Below are positions 16,777-25,575 of a stretch of DNA of 64,000 bases, one piece after another (position 1 is the first letter of the stretch; each line of letters begins with the position of its first letter). A model generated the notes under the pieces. That model saw nothing but the letters and a program-made list of their open reading frames with translations, was not told where the DNA came from and made no database searches. The stretch is from Chryseobacterium sp. c4a. Lineage in GTDB: Bacteria; Bacteroidota; Bacteroidia; Flavobacteriales; Weeksellaceae. The stretch is taken from NCBI RefSeq assembly GCF_009900745.1, contig NZ_WXVU01000009.1:124001-188000 (forward strand), written 5' to 3'. The position numbers and the translations under genes are program-made.

Positions 16777-18606
16777 CTACTTAGCTTTACTCACATCAGT
16801 AAGAGCATTCAAAAAGGCAATAATCTGATTCATCTCTGTCTGGGTAAGATTTAATTTATCCGGTGCCAGCGTCTGGTCTTTCATCTTTAATCCCAATCCT
16901 TCCCCACCACCTTCATTATAAAAATCCAAAACTTCTTCTAAAGTATTAAAAGCTCCATTATGGAAATATGGTTTGGTAAGAGCAATATTTCGAACTGTAA
17001 CTGTTTTGAATGAATAGTCATAAATCCAGGATTTTTCCTTTTTCACCGGGCTCTTTCCTCTCCCAAGATCCTTATCAAGTTCTACAGGGAGCTGTTTAAT
17101 AGGTTTTGTAGTAACTCCAAGTACTTCAGATTCATTTTCATTAAAAAATGGCGGCACTAAGCCTGAGAAATGCGGAGCAAAATGGCAGGTTGCACAATTG
17201 GCTTTTCCCATAAACAAATTGAAACCTTTTTTCACGTCTTCCGAAACATTCTTTTCATTTCTCATAAAACGATCAAAGTCGCTATCGAAAGAATATAAGG
17301 AGGCAACATAAGAACTTAATGCTTTTGAAAAGTTCTCTTTATTAATATTCCCATCTTTAAAAGCCACACGGAATGCTTTTTTATATTCTGGCTTTGTTTT
17401 TAGCTTTTGGATAATGCTTTCGTAACTTGTATTAAATTCATCTTCGTTATAAATCACGTGTTCGGCCTGTTGTTCAAGATAAAAAGCTCGCAAGTCGTAG
17501 AAAAATCTTTTTGCAAAAACAGCATTATATAAGGTGGGTGAATTTCTCAGCACTGTTTTTCCTTCTACATTACTTTGGGATTTGGCTTTAAGGTCTGTGA
17601 AAGCATTTTCCTGAAGGTGACAGCTAGCACAACTCATCTTTTTGTTACCACTTAAATTCTGATCATAGAAAATTGATTTTCCAAGATTCCGAAGATTTTG
17701 ATTATCTTCTGAAGATTTCAGTAAGGTATAGAAATAGGGATCTAAAAAATCACTACTGAAAAGGGTTTTATTATTGACATTCCATCCTGAAAATTCTTTC
17801 AGATCATCAGTTCTTCCATCCCACTTTCCTAACTCTTCATACAAAGGCTGAATGTATTTTTTATAAAACTCAATACGATCAAAGGTTTCAAAGTCTTTAT
17901 TTTTCGAAAGATATCCGATAGCTTCCGCTAAGATCTGATCTGCCTTTTGGGTATGATAGTTTTTGAAATAAGGATCATCATTGATGTATTTTTTCATCCC
18001 TGCAAAGGCATGGCTGGCTTCTTCAGAAATATTCAGTGAACCAGGGGTATCAAAACCTGTTACTCCTAGGGAATATATTCTGATTAATTCTATACGCAAA
18101 GGTAAAGTCTTGTTATTTCCTTTACTTAATCCGTTTTTCATAGCACTGAGATAGAAGCTTGAATAGCTGTTGTATAAAAAATCGGTAATGGTTTTGATCT
18201 TTTCTTTTTCATCTTCAGCTTCTTCGGAAAATATCAATTCATCCAGAACCTGTAATCCTTTAGGAGGAATTGTATACGCTGATGTTCCTGCAGCTTCAAT
18301 ATGAAATAAAGGAGCAGCATTGAGATCGGTTTTGGTAAATTCCGGATAATAATAAGCTATATAGAATTCTATTTCTTTAAATGAATTTCTTGTACTTTTC
18401 AATGATGTTTGTAATTCTTCAAGCGAAATAAGGCCTTCAGAAAACTTTCGAACATCCGACTTCAACTGCTCAAGCTTGCCCTTAAAATCAGTTAACCCTT
18501 TATTAATAAATGTATTTTCACTTTCTTTGCCTCTGTAAACAGGATTAAAAGACATTACTGCAAATCCTATCAAAAGGATGACAACAAGCAGTGGATAAGA
18601 TCTCAT
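16777..18606 (-). CDS. Di-heme cytochrome c peroxidase with long N-terminal extension
   Basis: A 609-residue protein. A signal anchor (residues 4-20) is followed by a ~280-residue mostly helical domain and then a CCP/MauG domain with two heme motifs, CASCH (326-330) and CATCH (471-475). Classical bacterial peroxidases are ~330-380 residues, so the first half is extra. Such enzymes reduce H2O2 or oxidise a protein partner in the periplasm. The extension contains LFHIEAAGTSAYTIPP, reminiscent of but not proven to be an imelysin-like helical domain. It is unrelated in position to the second peroxidase at 47723. Confidence 0.85.
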   Translation of the reverse strand: MRSYPLLVVILLIGFAVMSFNPVYRGKESENTFINKGLTDFKGKLEQLKSDVRKFSEGLISLEELQTSLKSTRNSFKEIEFYIAYYYPEFTKTDLNAAPLFHIEAAGTSAYTIPPKGLQVLDELIFSEEAEDEKEKIKTITDFLYNSYSSFYLSAMKNGLSKGNNKTLPLRIELIRIYSLGVTGFDTPGSLNISEEASHAFAGMKKYINDDPYFKNYHTQKADQILAEAIGYLSKNKDFETFDRIEFYKKYIQPLYEELGKWDGRTDDLKEFSGWNVNNKTLFSSDFLDPYFYTLLKSSEDNQNLRNLGKSIFYDQNLSGNKKMSCASCHLQENAFTDLKAKSQSNVEGKTVLRNSPTLYNAVFAKRFFYDLRAFYLEQQAEHVIYNEDEFNTSYESIIQKLKTKPEYKKAFRVAFKDGNINKENFSKALSSYVASLYSFDSDFDRFMRNEKNVSEDVKKGFNLFMGKANCATCHFAPHFSGLVPPFFNENESEVLGVTTKPIKQLPVELDKDLGRGKSPVKKEKSWIYDYSFKTVTVRNIALTKPYFHNGAFNTLEEVLDFYNEGGGEGLGLKMKDQTLAPDKLNLTQTEMNQIIAFLNALTDVSKAK

Positions 18607-18832
18607 GGATTTTTAGCGGCAAAGCTATTAATATGATGTTATCTCAATTTTAATAACAGATTAAATAATGTTTATATTTCTGATACAATAATTTTTACTA
18701 ATTTTAAACCCCGAAATCAGATTCATTATTCTTAAAAACGGTTTATTCTAAATACCGGCAAAATAATGGCGAGAGGTTATTGGGAGAGGATTTTTTTAAT
18801 TAAATTCAATACATCAAAACTAAAATAGGAGT

Positions 18833-19315
18833 ATGAAAACAAAATTATTGTTTGCAGTTACGGCAAGTTTCCTTTCGCTAACAGCATTTTCACAAAAGAA
18901 AAAGGCCGCAACACAACCTGTAAAACAACAGGAAATGGCTATATATGCAGAGAAAAAAGGAAATGATTATTATCTGATCCGCCTGGAACAGGATAAACCA
19001 GTCCCTAATGTTTATGTATATTCCAATGGGGTAACCAAACCCTATAAAAATTATGCAGAACTTAAAGATGTAGTCATGGAATTTCCGGGAATGATGTCTT
19101 CCAATAACTCAACCAAAGAAGAGCTGGTTTCTGTTCTTAAAAAAGATGATCATTTCTATGAGGTCACTTCACAAAGAAAAGATCCTAATAATTTTGAAAA
19201 AACAGTTGTTACAGTATATGAAGTAATGGGTGGTCAGAAAAGGATTGTTGAGGAATATGATTCTATTTATCAACTTATGGCTTCGCCTTATAAAGAAGCA
19301 ATTTTCATTAATTAA
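18833..19315 (+). CDS. Secreted protein of unknown function
   Basis: 160 residues with a clear signal peptide (MKTKLLFAVTASFLSLTAFSQ) and a basic stretch KKKAA after it. The rest is a mixed alpha/beta sequence without a motif I know. It lies 20 bp before the nucleoside phosphorylase gene and is probably cotranscribed with it. Confidence 0.7.
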   Translation: MKTKLLFAVTASFLSLTAFSQKKKAATQPVKQQEMAIYAEKKGNDYYLIRLEQDKPVPNVYVYSNGVTKPYKNYAELKDVVMEFPGMMSSNNSTKEELVSVLKKDDHFYEVTSQRKDPNNFEKTVVTVYEVMGGQKRIVEEYDSIYQLMASPYKEAIFIN

Positions 19316-19335
19316 AAAAACAAAAAATATAAATT

Positions 19336-20190
19336 ATGCTAAACAAACTTGCTGCTTCAGAACTTATTCTGAATGAAGACGGAAGTGTATACCACTTGAA
19401 TCTTTTACCTGAAGATATTGCTGATAAAATCATCCTTGTGGGTGATCCGGACAGAGTGGCAAAGGTTTCAAAATACTTTGATACCGTAGAAATCAAAAAA
19501 AACAAAAGAGAATTTTACACCCATACAGGAACTCTTCGTGGGGAGAGAATCACTGTAATGTCTACTGGTATCGGAACTGAGAACATCGATATCGTAATGA
19601 ACGAACTGGATGCTCTTGTTAACATTGATCTTAAAAATAAAGAGTTCAAAACTGAGCACAAAGCGCTTGAATTATTCCGTATGGGAACTTGTGGAAGTGT
19701 AAATCCTGATGTACAGGTTGATAATATGCTTGTTACCCAAAACGTAGTGGGATTAGATGGCTTAATGCACTTCTATCAGGACTATAACTTTGAGAATGAG
19801 TTTTCAAAAAGCTTCATGGAAAGATTCCCTTATGAGAAAATCAAGCCTATGCTTTACTTCTCAGACTGGGCAGAAGAAATGGGTGAATATTACAAAGATG
19901 CCAAATACCATGGAAATACAGCTACTTTCCCAGGATTCTATGCTCCACAGGGAAGACAGCTTCGTCTAAAAGCAGTAGATGATAAGTTCCTTGAAACATT
20001 GAATGACCTTGGGGTTACCAACTTTGAAATGGAAACATCTGCTATCTATGCATTTTCAAAACTACTAGGTCACAAAGCAATTACCGTAAATAACGTAGTG
20101 GCTAACAGAAGACGTGGAGAGTTCTCTACAGACCACCACAATTCTGAAAAGAATCTGATTACTTGGGTTCTTGACAGAATTATTAAATAA
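19336..20190 (+). CDS. Nucleoside phosphorylase (uridine phosphorylase-like)
   Basis: A 284-residue PNP_UDP_1 family enzyme. The phosphate-binding GDPDR, the STGIGTENIDIV segment, the RMGTCGSV loop and the FEMETSAIYAFSKLLGH ribose-site region are all present. It cleaves a nucleoside with phosphate to base and ribose-1-phosphate in the cytosol for salvage. Uridine phosphorylase is the closest guess; purine or 5'-deoxynucleoside use cannot be excluded. Confidence 0.88.
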   Translation: MLNKLAASELILNEDGSVYHLNLLPEDIADKIILVGDPDRVAKVSKYFDTVEIKKNKREFYTHTGTLRGERITVMSTGIGTENIDIVMNELDALVNIDLKNKEFKTEHKALELFRMGTCGSVNPDVQVDNMLVTQNVVGLDGLMHFYQDYNFENEFSKSFMERFPYEKIKPMLYFSDWAEEMGEYYKDAKYHGNTATFPGFYAPQGRQLRLKAVDDKFLETLNDLGVTNFEMETSAIYAFSKLLGHKAITVNNVVANRRRGEFSTDHHNSEKNLITWVLDRIIK

Positions 20191-20215
20191 GATAAATAGT
20201 ACAATCTATCTCTAT

Positions 20216-20251
20216 AAAAAGCCTTTGGAATTTTTTCCAGAGGCTTTTTTA
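20216..20251 (+). terminator. Terminator after nucleoside phosphorylase
   Basis: AAAAAGCCTTTGGAA and TTCCAGAGGCTTTTT pair with one G-T wobble around a TTTT loop, followed by a T run. Confidence 0.85.
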
Positions 20252-20254
20252 TAG

Positions 20255-20321
20255 GTTTTGGCTAAAGCCAATGGATTGGATATGAATTTAAAAGACGGGC
20301 TAAAGCCCGTCTCTATTGATG
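20255..20321 (+). repeat. Dispersed GGGCTAAAGCCC repeat, copy 2
   Basis: Same arrangement as the copy at 4996-5064: GTTTTGGCTAAAGCCA, a spacer, the palindrome AGACGGGCTAAAGCCCGTCT (20293-20312) and CTATTGATG. The outermost stem bases differ between copies but keep pairing. Confidence 0.8.
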
Positions 20322-20483
20322 ATTTTATTGTCTATGAATAAAAAACAGTCACGCAGATTTTGCTGATGATGCAGATTTTTTAAACCATTAAGCTGACATT
20401 AATGTTGTAAGCATATTAAGAAGACCTTTACTTGAAGAAATGTTATCTTAAAGATCTATTTGAGTTTCTTAATGAGACATTTT

Positions 20484-21254
20484 TTACTGGTTCAAATGGA
20501 ATTCCCTAGGATCAGGATATTGAAAAATATAGCCTAATTCTGCAACCAATTTTGAAGATAAAATTTTCTTACCCTTAACTTCTTCTCGCTCTTCCCTATT
20601 TTCTAGATTTTTCTGAGCATTGATAACCTGAGCTTTTGACGGATGTAATAAAGTCGTTACATTATACAGACACTTCTCCGTTCCATTTTCGATCATTTTT
20701 AAGATAATACCGGCAATATCCTTGTAATGGATATGATTAACAGCAAAATCAAGATTGCTGACATTATAGTTCTTAAGAAGTCTGTTGTCTCCCATAAGGC
20801 CACCCAGTCTCAGGATATTCACCTGTGGATATTTATTTTTTACCATTCTCTCCCCTGAAATTTTTTCAACAGGAACATCAATTTCGGTAAACTCTTTTTC
20901 TGTATCCGGATAAACGCCGGTAGAGCTCATTAAAAACATTTGTCCTTTAAAATCTCCGATAAAAGAGCATAAATTCTGAATTCTATTGTACAAAGAACTT
21001 ACACAACAGCTTTTCTCTGATATTGGTATGGTAATTATTAAAACATCAAGGCTTTCCAAAACATTCCATCGGGGATACGGATCAGCAAGTTGATAATCCG
21101 GAAAACTGGCAACTACTGTTTGAATTCCTTTCCCCTTCAATTCCTCTGCTTTTTCTTGGGTAGTGGTTGTAACGTATAGAGAATATTTTTCGGATAATGA
21201 AGCCGCAATTCTGGTTCCCAGCCATCCACACCCTATGATCCCAATATTTTTCAT
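20484..21254 (-). CDS. NAD(P)-binding oxidoreductase, YeeZ-like extended SDR
   Basis: A 256-residue Rossmann protein with an N-terminal dinucleotide site (IGIIGCGWLGTRIA), a SSTGVYP motif at the usual place of the SDR serine/tyrosine site, and RLGGLMG. These proteins are related to YeeZ and to nucleoside-diphosphate-sugar epimerases, with no proven substrate. Its ATG overlaps the upstream MarR/OhrR-like gene by four bases (ATGA), so the pair is translationally coupled and this protein is probably part of that regulator's response. Confidence 0.78.
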   Translation of the reverse strand: MKNIGIIGCGWLGTRIAASLSEKYSLYVTTTTQEKAEELKGKGIQTVVASFPDYQLADPYPRWNVLESLDVLIITIPISEKSCCVSSLYNRIQNLCSFIGDFKGQMFLMSSTGVYPDTEKEFTEIDVPVEKISGERMVKNKYPQVNILRLGGLMGDNRLLKNYNVSNLDFAVNHIHYKDIAGIILKMIENGTEKCLYNVTTLLHPSKAQVINAQKNLENREEREEVKGKKILSSKLVAELGYIFQYPDPREFHLNQ

Positions 21255-21679
21255 ATTTTGGAGTTAGATTGTGTTGATAATATTTCATCCAGACCGGACA
21301 TAAGTTGTTTCTTTTTTTTCATATCAAGATGAAAACAACGCTGAACTGATCCCGGGACATGTTTTGCCTTCTCCTTAAGAGCTTTTCCATTTTCAGTAAG
21401 ACTAATAAGGACTACTCTCTCATCATTCTTACTTCGGATTCTGTTGACAAGATTGTTTTTTTCCATTCGTTTTAATAAAGGAGTTAATGTTCCGTTATCC
21501 AGATAAAGATGTTCTCCAATTTTTCCGATATTCATTTCACCGTTTTCCCATAGTACAAGCATTACCAGATATTGTGGATAGGTTAATGAAATTTCATCCA
21601 GGTAAGGTTTATATATTCCTGTAATATATCTTGAAACCGCATAGGTTTTAAAGCATAAATGTTCCGACAGAGCAATCAT
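21251..21679 (-). CDS. MarR family regulator, OhrR-like
   Basis: A 142-residue winged-helix regulator. C9 in LCFKTYAVSR aligns with the reactive cysteine that senses organic hydroperoxides in OhrR, followed by YPQYLVMLVLWE and the recognition helix region LDNGTLTPLLKRME with the wing DERVVLISLT. It most likely represses itself and the downstream oxidoreductase until the cysteine is oxidised. No ohr peroxidase gene is adjacent, which is unusual. Confidence 0.85.
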   Translation of the reverse strand: MIALSEHLCFKTYAVSRYITGIYKPYLDEISLTYPQYLVMLVLWENGEMNIGKIGEHLYLDNGTLTPLLKRMEKNNLVNRIRSKNDERVVLISLTENGKALKEKAKHVPGSVQRCFHLDMKKKKQLMSGLDEILSTQSNSKI

Positions 21680-21696
21680 AGTTTATTTTATAAAGG

Positions 21697-21725
21697 CAAA
21701 AATACTCATTTTATTTTGTGCACAA
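21697..21725 (-). promoter_or_regulatory. OhrR-like promoter with candidate operator
   Basis: On the minus strand TATTTTTG (21697-21704) matches the -7 consensus. The perfect palindrome TTGTGCACAA (21716-21725) covers the -33 position. Its place fits autorepression by the regulator. Confidence 0.5.
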
Positions 21726-21975
21726 TATTTTTGTTTCAAATATTATTACTCATTCAACTTGGAAGTTTAAATACCTATTCGCTACACTTTTAGGATATAC
21801 CTCCTATTTTCTTGATTACCTGGAAAAGTCAGATAGAGGTTATAACGAAATAAAGTCTCGATAGTCTGGCTCAAAAAAGTTTTACTAAGAAGTCTGATGA
21901 TTCCCGTTTCCTTTATGATCTTTCAGATCTATTTGGGGCGTTGCGGCTTCTATTTTACATACACAACAATAAAAA

Positions 21976-21997
21976 AGACCTCCAAAACTGGAGGTCT
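21976..21997 (-). terminator. Terminator after YadA-head-like gene
   Basis: AGACCTCC/GGAGGTCT, 8-bp stem and 6-nt loop, followed on the minus strand by TTTTTTATTG. Confidence 0.85.
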
Positions 21998-22036
21998 CTA
22001 ACACCATATCAACTATAATAAAACTTATTATCACGT

Positions 22037-23311
22037 TTAAAATTCATTAATCATCACATAAAAGTGGCCTGAGTTCAGACTATTGGCACTTCCTGAGATA
22101 TTGGTAAGATTAATAACAATAGTGGAAGTGGAAGTCATTCTTGGATTAGAAATCGAAAATGTTGAATTCCCAGCAAAATCTCCAGCCGGAGATACTACAA
22201 CTACAGCTCTTGTAGAACCCGGTTGATATCCGGAAGGAACTGCAATTTCAAGTGTTGTAGATTTTCCCGGAGGTATATTATTGATGGAAATTCCAGGCCA
22301 TACTTCAAAACTGATTTGGTTTTTCTGTACACTGCCTTTTTCACCAAGTTTATACTGTCCGTTTACATCTAATCTTGCAGATGTATTGGGAGCCCCCGTG
22401 CCAATGCCTACATTCGCATTATTATTCCCCAGCACTATAGCATTGGCTTGTGAGGTAGTTGCTCCATATCCTATGGCAGTAGAAAATTGCCCTAGAGCAT
22501 TTGCTCCTGAACCTACTGCTGTAGAGTTTTCTTTATTGGTAACAGCATTATATCCTAAAGCTGTTTCACTATTTGTATTTGTCTTCGCATTATATCCTAT
22601 AGCAATTGATTGAAACCCTCCTGCTAAAGCATTATTTCCAATCGCTGTGGATTCATTTTTACTAGTTTGAGCATTATAACCAATGGCTGTTGATTTAAAA
22701 GCTCCCGCCGTTGATTTATTTCCAATGGCCAATGCATCATTTGCAGAAACTGCTGCTGCACTACCAATTGAAATTCCCTGAAATGCAGAGCTTGAACTTC
22801 CGATTGCAATTCCGTTCTGACCAGCATTAGCACCTAATCCGAAGCTTACAGAATTATCTACTCCTAATCTTCCTGCTGTAGCAGCATTTACTTTGAAGAT
22901 CAGGTCATCCATTGTTTTCGTTCCTAATGATAAAGCAGTATTGGCCCCACTATAAGTTCCGGCATTCTCACCTATTGTATTCCATCCGGTGCCATCATTT
23001 CCTTTATTAGTATTGGCAGACGTTGAAAGTTTATTCCATTTAGAAGCAAACCAATAATAAAATCCAGCTTCTGTTAATCCAGCTTTTCCGTTATTCCATA
23101 CAATCAGCCCATCTGCGGGAGAAGGTACTGTAATTACATCTGTATCTGAGTTCAGAGCAATGCTTGGAAGAAGCACTCCTTTGTCTTTAGCATTTACATG
23201 GAGCATTGCAGAAGGATCCGGACTTGGTAACCCAATCCCAATCTGCGCATATGTAAAGACAACAAACAGTAAAAAGAGAAGACTAAATCTTAATTTATAA
23301 TTTCTTTGCAT
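22037..23311 (-). CDS. Secreted protein with YadA-like head repeats
   Basis: With the ATG at 23311 (a GTG lies three bases upstream) the protein has 424 residues and a signal peptide ending TYAQ. Residues ~120-300 are a series of ~14-residue repeats (STAIGYNAQTSKNE, STAIGNNALAGGFQ, SIAIGYNAKTNTNS), the left-handed beta-roll pattern of trimeric autotransporter heads. The end is neither a YadA membrane anchor nor a T9SS domain but a short beta-rich domain ending FYVMINEF. It probably forms a fibrous trimer; location and binding partner are unknown. Confidence 0.75.
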   Translation of the reverse strand: MQRNYKLRFSLLFLLFVVFTYAQIGIGLPSPDPSAMLHVNAKDKGVLLPSIALNSDTDVITVPSPADGLIVWNNGKAGLTEAGFYYWFASKWNKLSTSANTNKGNDGTGWNTIGENAGTYSGANTALSLGTKTMDDLIFKVNAATAGRLGVDNSVSFGLGANAGQNGIAIGSSSSAFQGISIGSAAAVSANDALAIGNKSTAGAFKSTAIGYNAQTSKNESTAIGNNALAGGFQSIAIGYNAKTNTNSETALGYNAVTNKENSTAVGSGANALGQFSTAIGYGATTSQANAIVLGNNNANVGIGTGAPNTSARLDVNGQYKLGEKGSVQKNQISFEVWPGISINNIPPGKSTTLEIAVPSGYQPGSTRAVVVVSPAGDFAGNSTFSISNPRMTSTSTIVINLTNISGSANSLNSGHFYVMINEF

Positions 23312-23567
23312 CACCTATGTTTTTGGAGGTGCAAATATACAAATTTTATAACAAATACCTAATTTTATTGAAAATACAATAATTAAAACACAATATTGTG
23401 AGTAAAAGCTATTATACTCACATATAAATGAAAAATCATCTAATTAACAACCAATTAATACTTCTTTATCCATTAGCATTTAGTGAATTAATTGGATACA
23501 ACACTCATAATCAGAACTTATATAATTAATAAAAAACATCACTAAAAATTGAATAAAAAACAACACA

Positions 23568-24125
23568 TCACTTTCTAATGAAACAAGTTTCTATATGATC
23601 ATTTACCATTCCTGTTGCCTGCATGTGAGCATAAATCACTGTGGAACCCACGAATTTAAATCCTCTTTTTTTCAAATCTTTGGATATGGTATCAGAGATT
23701 TCTGTAGTTGCCGGTACTTCAGATAATGCTTTAGGATTATTATCAATAGGAACTCCACCTATAAATCCCCAGATATATTTTGAAAAGCTTCCAAATTCTT
23801 TCTGAACCTCTATAAATTTCTGAGCATTGGTTATTGTTGATAATATTTTAAGCTTATTCCTTATAATTCCGGGATTATTCATCAACTCATCAATTTTTTG
23901 TTCAGGATAAACCGCTATTTTATTATAATCAAAATGATCAAAAGCTTTTCTGAAGTTATCTCTTTTTGAAAGAATAGTGTACCAGCTTAAACCAGCCTGA
24001 AAGCTTTCAAGAATAAGAAATTCAAAGATCGTTTCGTCATCATAAACAGGCCTTCCCCATTCTTCGTCATGATATCTTCTATAGAGATCATCTTTTTCGC
24101 ACCATCCACAACGTATTTTTTCCAT
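23568..24125 (-). CDS. tag: DNA-3-methyladenine glycosylase I
   Basis: 185 residues from the ATG at 24125 (another ATG lies at 24134). Tag-family markers are the N-terminal RCGWC, YHDEEWG with its histidine, ESFQAGLSW and the C-terminal NDHIETC, which together hold the Cys/His zinc site of Tag. The enzyme removes 3-methyladenine from alkylated DNA. It is monocistronic. Confidence 0.93.
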   Translation of the reverse strand: MEKIRCGWCEKDDLYRRYHDEEWGRPVYDDETIFEFLILESFQAGLSWYTILSKRDNFRKAFDHFDYNKIAVYPEQKIDELMNNPGIIRNKLKILSTITNAQKFIEVQKEFGSFSKYIWGFIGGVPIDNNPKALSEVPATTEISDTISKDLKKRGFKFVGSTVIYAHMQATGMVNDHIETCFIRK

Positions 24126-24263
24126 AATTATCATATTTTGTAAGATAAAGGTAAGATTGATTTACAAAATCATAACAAAATATTATGAAAAGTTTAACAG
24201 AGTCATATAATTTTAGGAATGGTTATTGTTTATTCAATACTACCAAACCAAATTTATAGTATT

Positions 24264-24563
24264 ATGAACAATTCAGATTATAACAAAGCGGAAAATGCGG
24301 TAAACAATGTAGAAAATTCTTTACAGAATGCAACGGAGAAAGCCAAATGGAAAATCAATGAATTGGCAGACAGAGCCAAGGACTATATTAATGAAAAGAG
24401 GAATAATGATGAAGAAGCCCAACAGGAAGACTGGCTAGACAGGGTAAAAGCTAATGTAACCGATGCATGGGAAGACATTAAGGATAAAGCAGATGAAGCT
24501 TGGGAAAAAACTAAGGATGCGGCAGAGGATGTGAAGGCAGAATGGAACAAGAAAACCAATTAA
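24264..24563 (+). CDS. Small helical YtxH/LEA-like protein
   Basis: The ATG at 24264 gives 99 residues; the longer frame from 24219 has no support. The sequence is almost entirely amphipathic helix rich in Ala, Lys, Glu, Asp and Trp (AWEDIKDKADEAWEKTKDAA), without a membrane segment, similar to LEA/YtxH-type stress proteins. Likely cytosolic and stress-related; that is inference from composition. Confidence 0.65.
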   Translation: MNNSDYNKAENAVNNVENSLQNATEKAKWKINELADRAKDYINEKRNNDEEAQQEDWLDRVKANVTDAWEDIKDKADEAWEKTKDAAEDVKAEWNKKTN

Positions 24564-24651
24564 AATTTCAGTCATATAAATATTTTCAAGAAAATGGGGT
24601 CTTATAATTGATAAGGCTCCATTTTTATTATGTCATAACCACAATTATTGC

Positions 24652-24659
24652 TACATTTG
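24652..24659 (+). promoter_or_regulatory. -7 box of fabI
   Basis: TACATTTG matches TAnnTTTG, 24 bp before the fabI ATG at 24684. The -33 element is weak. Confidence 0.45.
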
Positions 24660-24683
24660 TATTTCAATAAACATTAAAAAATT

Positions 24684-25493
24684 ATGTCATACGGTTTACT
24701 TAAAGGCAAAAAGGGAATTATATTTGGAGCCCTTAATGAACAATCTATCGCATGGAAAGTTGCTGAGAGATGTCATGAGGAAGGTGCAGAATTCATCTTA
24801 TCTAACGCTCCTATCGCTTTGAGAATGGGAGAACTTAATGGTTTAGCCGAAAAAACAGGTTCTGAAGTTATAGGTGCAGATGCTACTTCTATTGAAGATC
24901 TTGAAAAACTTTTTGATGCTGCGGTTGCAAAATTTGGTAAAATCGACTTCATCCTTCATTCCATCGGAATGTCTATCAATGTAAGAAAAGGAAAACATTA
25001 TACAGAAATGAACTACGATTGGTTGGAAAAAGGCTGGGATATTTCAGCGGTTTCTTTCCATAAAGTAATGCGTGTGGCTTGGGAGAAAGATTGTATGAAT
25101 GAATGGGGAAGCATTTTGGCGCTTACTTATATTGCAGCTCAAAGAACATTCCCAGACTACAATGATATGTCTGACAACAAAGCGTATCTTGAAAGCATTG
25201 CAAGAACTTTCGGAAACTATTGGGGGGAAAGAAAAGTACGTGTAAACACTGTTTCTCAGTCTCCAACAATGACTACTGCAGGTAGTGGTGTAAAAGGTTT
25301 CGGAGGATTCCTTGGTTATGCTGAAGATATGTCTCCACTAGGAAATGCTACAGCTCTTGAATGTGCAGACTATTGTGTAACTCTATTCTCTGATCTTACT
25401 AAAAAAGTAACAATGCAGAATCTTTTCCACGATGGAGGTTTCAGCAGTTCAGGAGTTACTCAGAGAGTGATTAGTAAATATGATGCTGAATAA
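24684..25493 (+). CDS. fabI: Enoyl-ACP reductase (NADH)
   Basis: A 269-residue divergent SDR that reduces enoyl-ACP in the last step of each fatty-acid elongation cycle. The Y-x6-K catalytic pair is Y159 and K166 (YNDMSDNK). Y149 (ALTYIAAQR), the N-terminal GALNEQSIAWK cofactor loop and the HSIGMS stretch also fit FabI. Alone between convergent terminators. Confidence 0.95.
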   Translation: MSYGLLKGKKGIIFGALNEQSIAWKVAERCHEEGAEFILSNAPIALRMGELNGLAEKTGSEVIGADATSIEDLEKLFDAAVAKFGKIDFILHSIGMSINVRKGKHYTEMNYDWLEKGWDISAVSFHKVMRVAWEKDCMNEWGSILALTYIAAQRTFPDYNDMSDNKAYLESIARTFGNYWGERKVRVNTVSQSPTMTTAGSGVKGFGGFLGYAEDMSPLGNATALECADYCVTLFSDLTKKVTMQNLFHDGGFSSSGVTQRVISKYDAE

Positions 25494-25514
25494 TAACAGT
25501 ATTTAGTATAAGAT

Positions 25515-25555
25515 AAAAAGAATCGGCGGCCTCTTCGAGGCCGCCGATTCTTTTT
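25515..25555. terminator. Bidirectional terminator between fabI and the GH30 gene
   Basis: A perfect 19-bp stem, AAAAAGAATCGGCGGCCTC with its complement and a TTC loop, has A and T tracts on both sides. It is far more GC-rich than its surroundings and ends both convergent transcripts. Confidence 0.92.
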
Positions 25556-25575
25556 AAAATAACGTTAATATGATG

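Larger units (their letters stand above)
21680..22036. other. 357-bp gap: regulator promoter, operator and a terminator
   Basis: Next to the OhrR-like gene are its promoter and a palindrome, and at the far end is a terminator for the minus-strand gene at 22037. I see nothing codable in between. Confidence 0.6.

Noticed and set aside
21680..21975. Possible small RNA or degraded gene next to the OhrR-like gene
   Set aside because: Beyond the promoter I found no conserved structure or frame that supports an RNA or a pseudogene.
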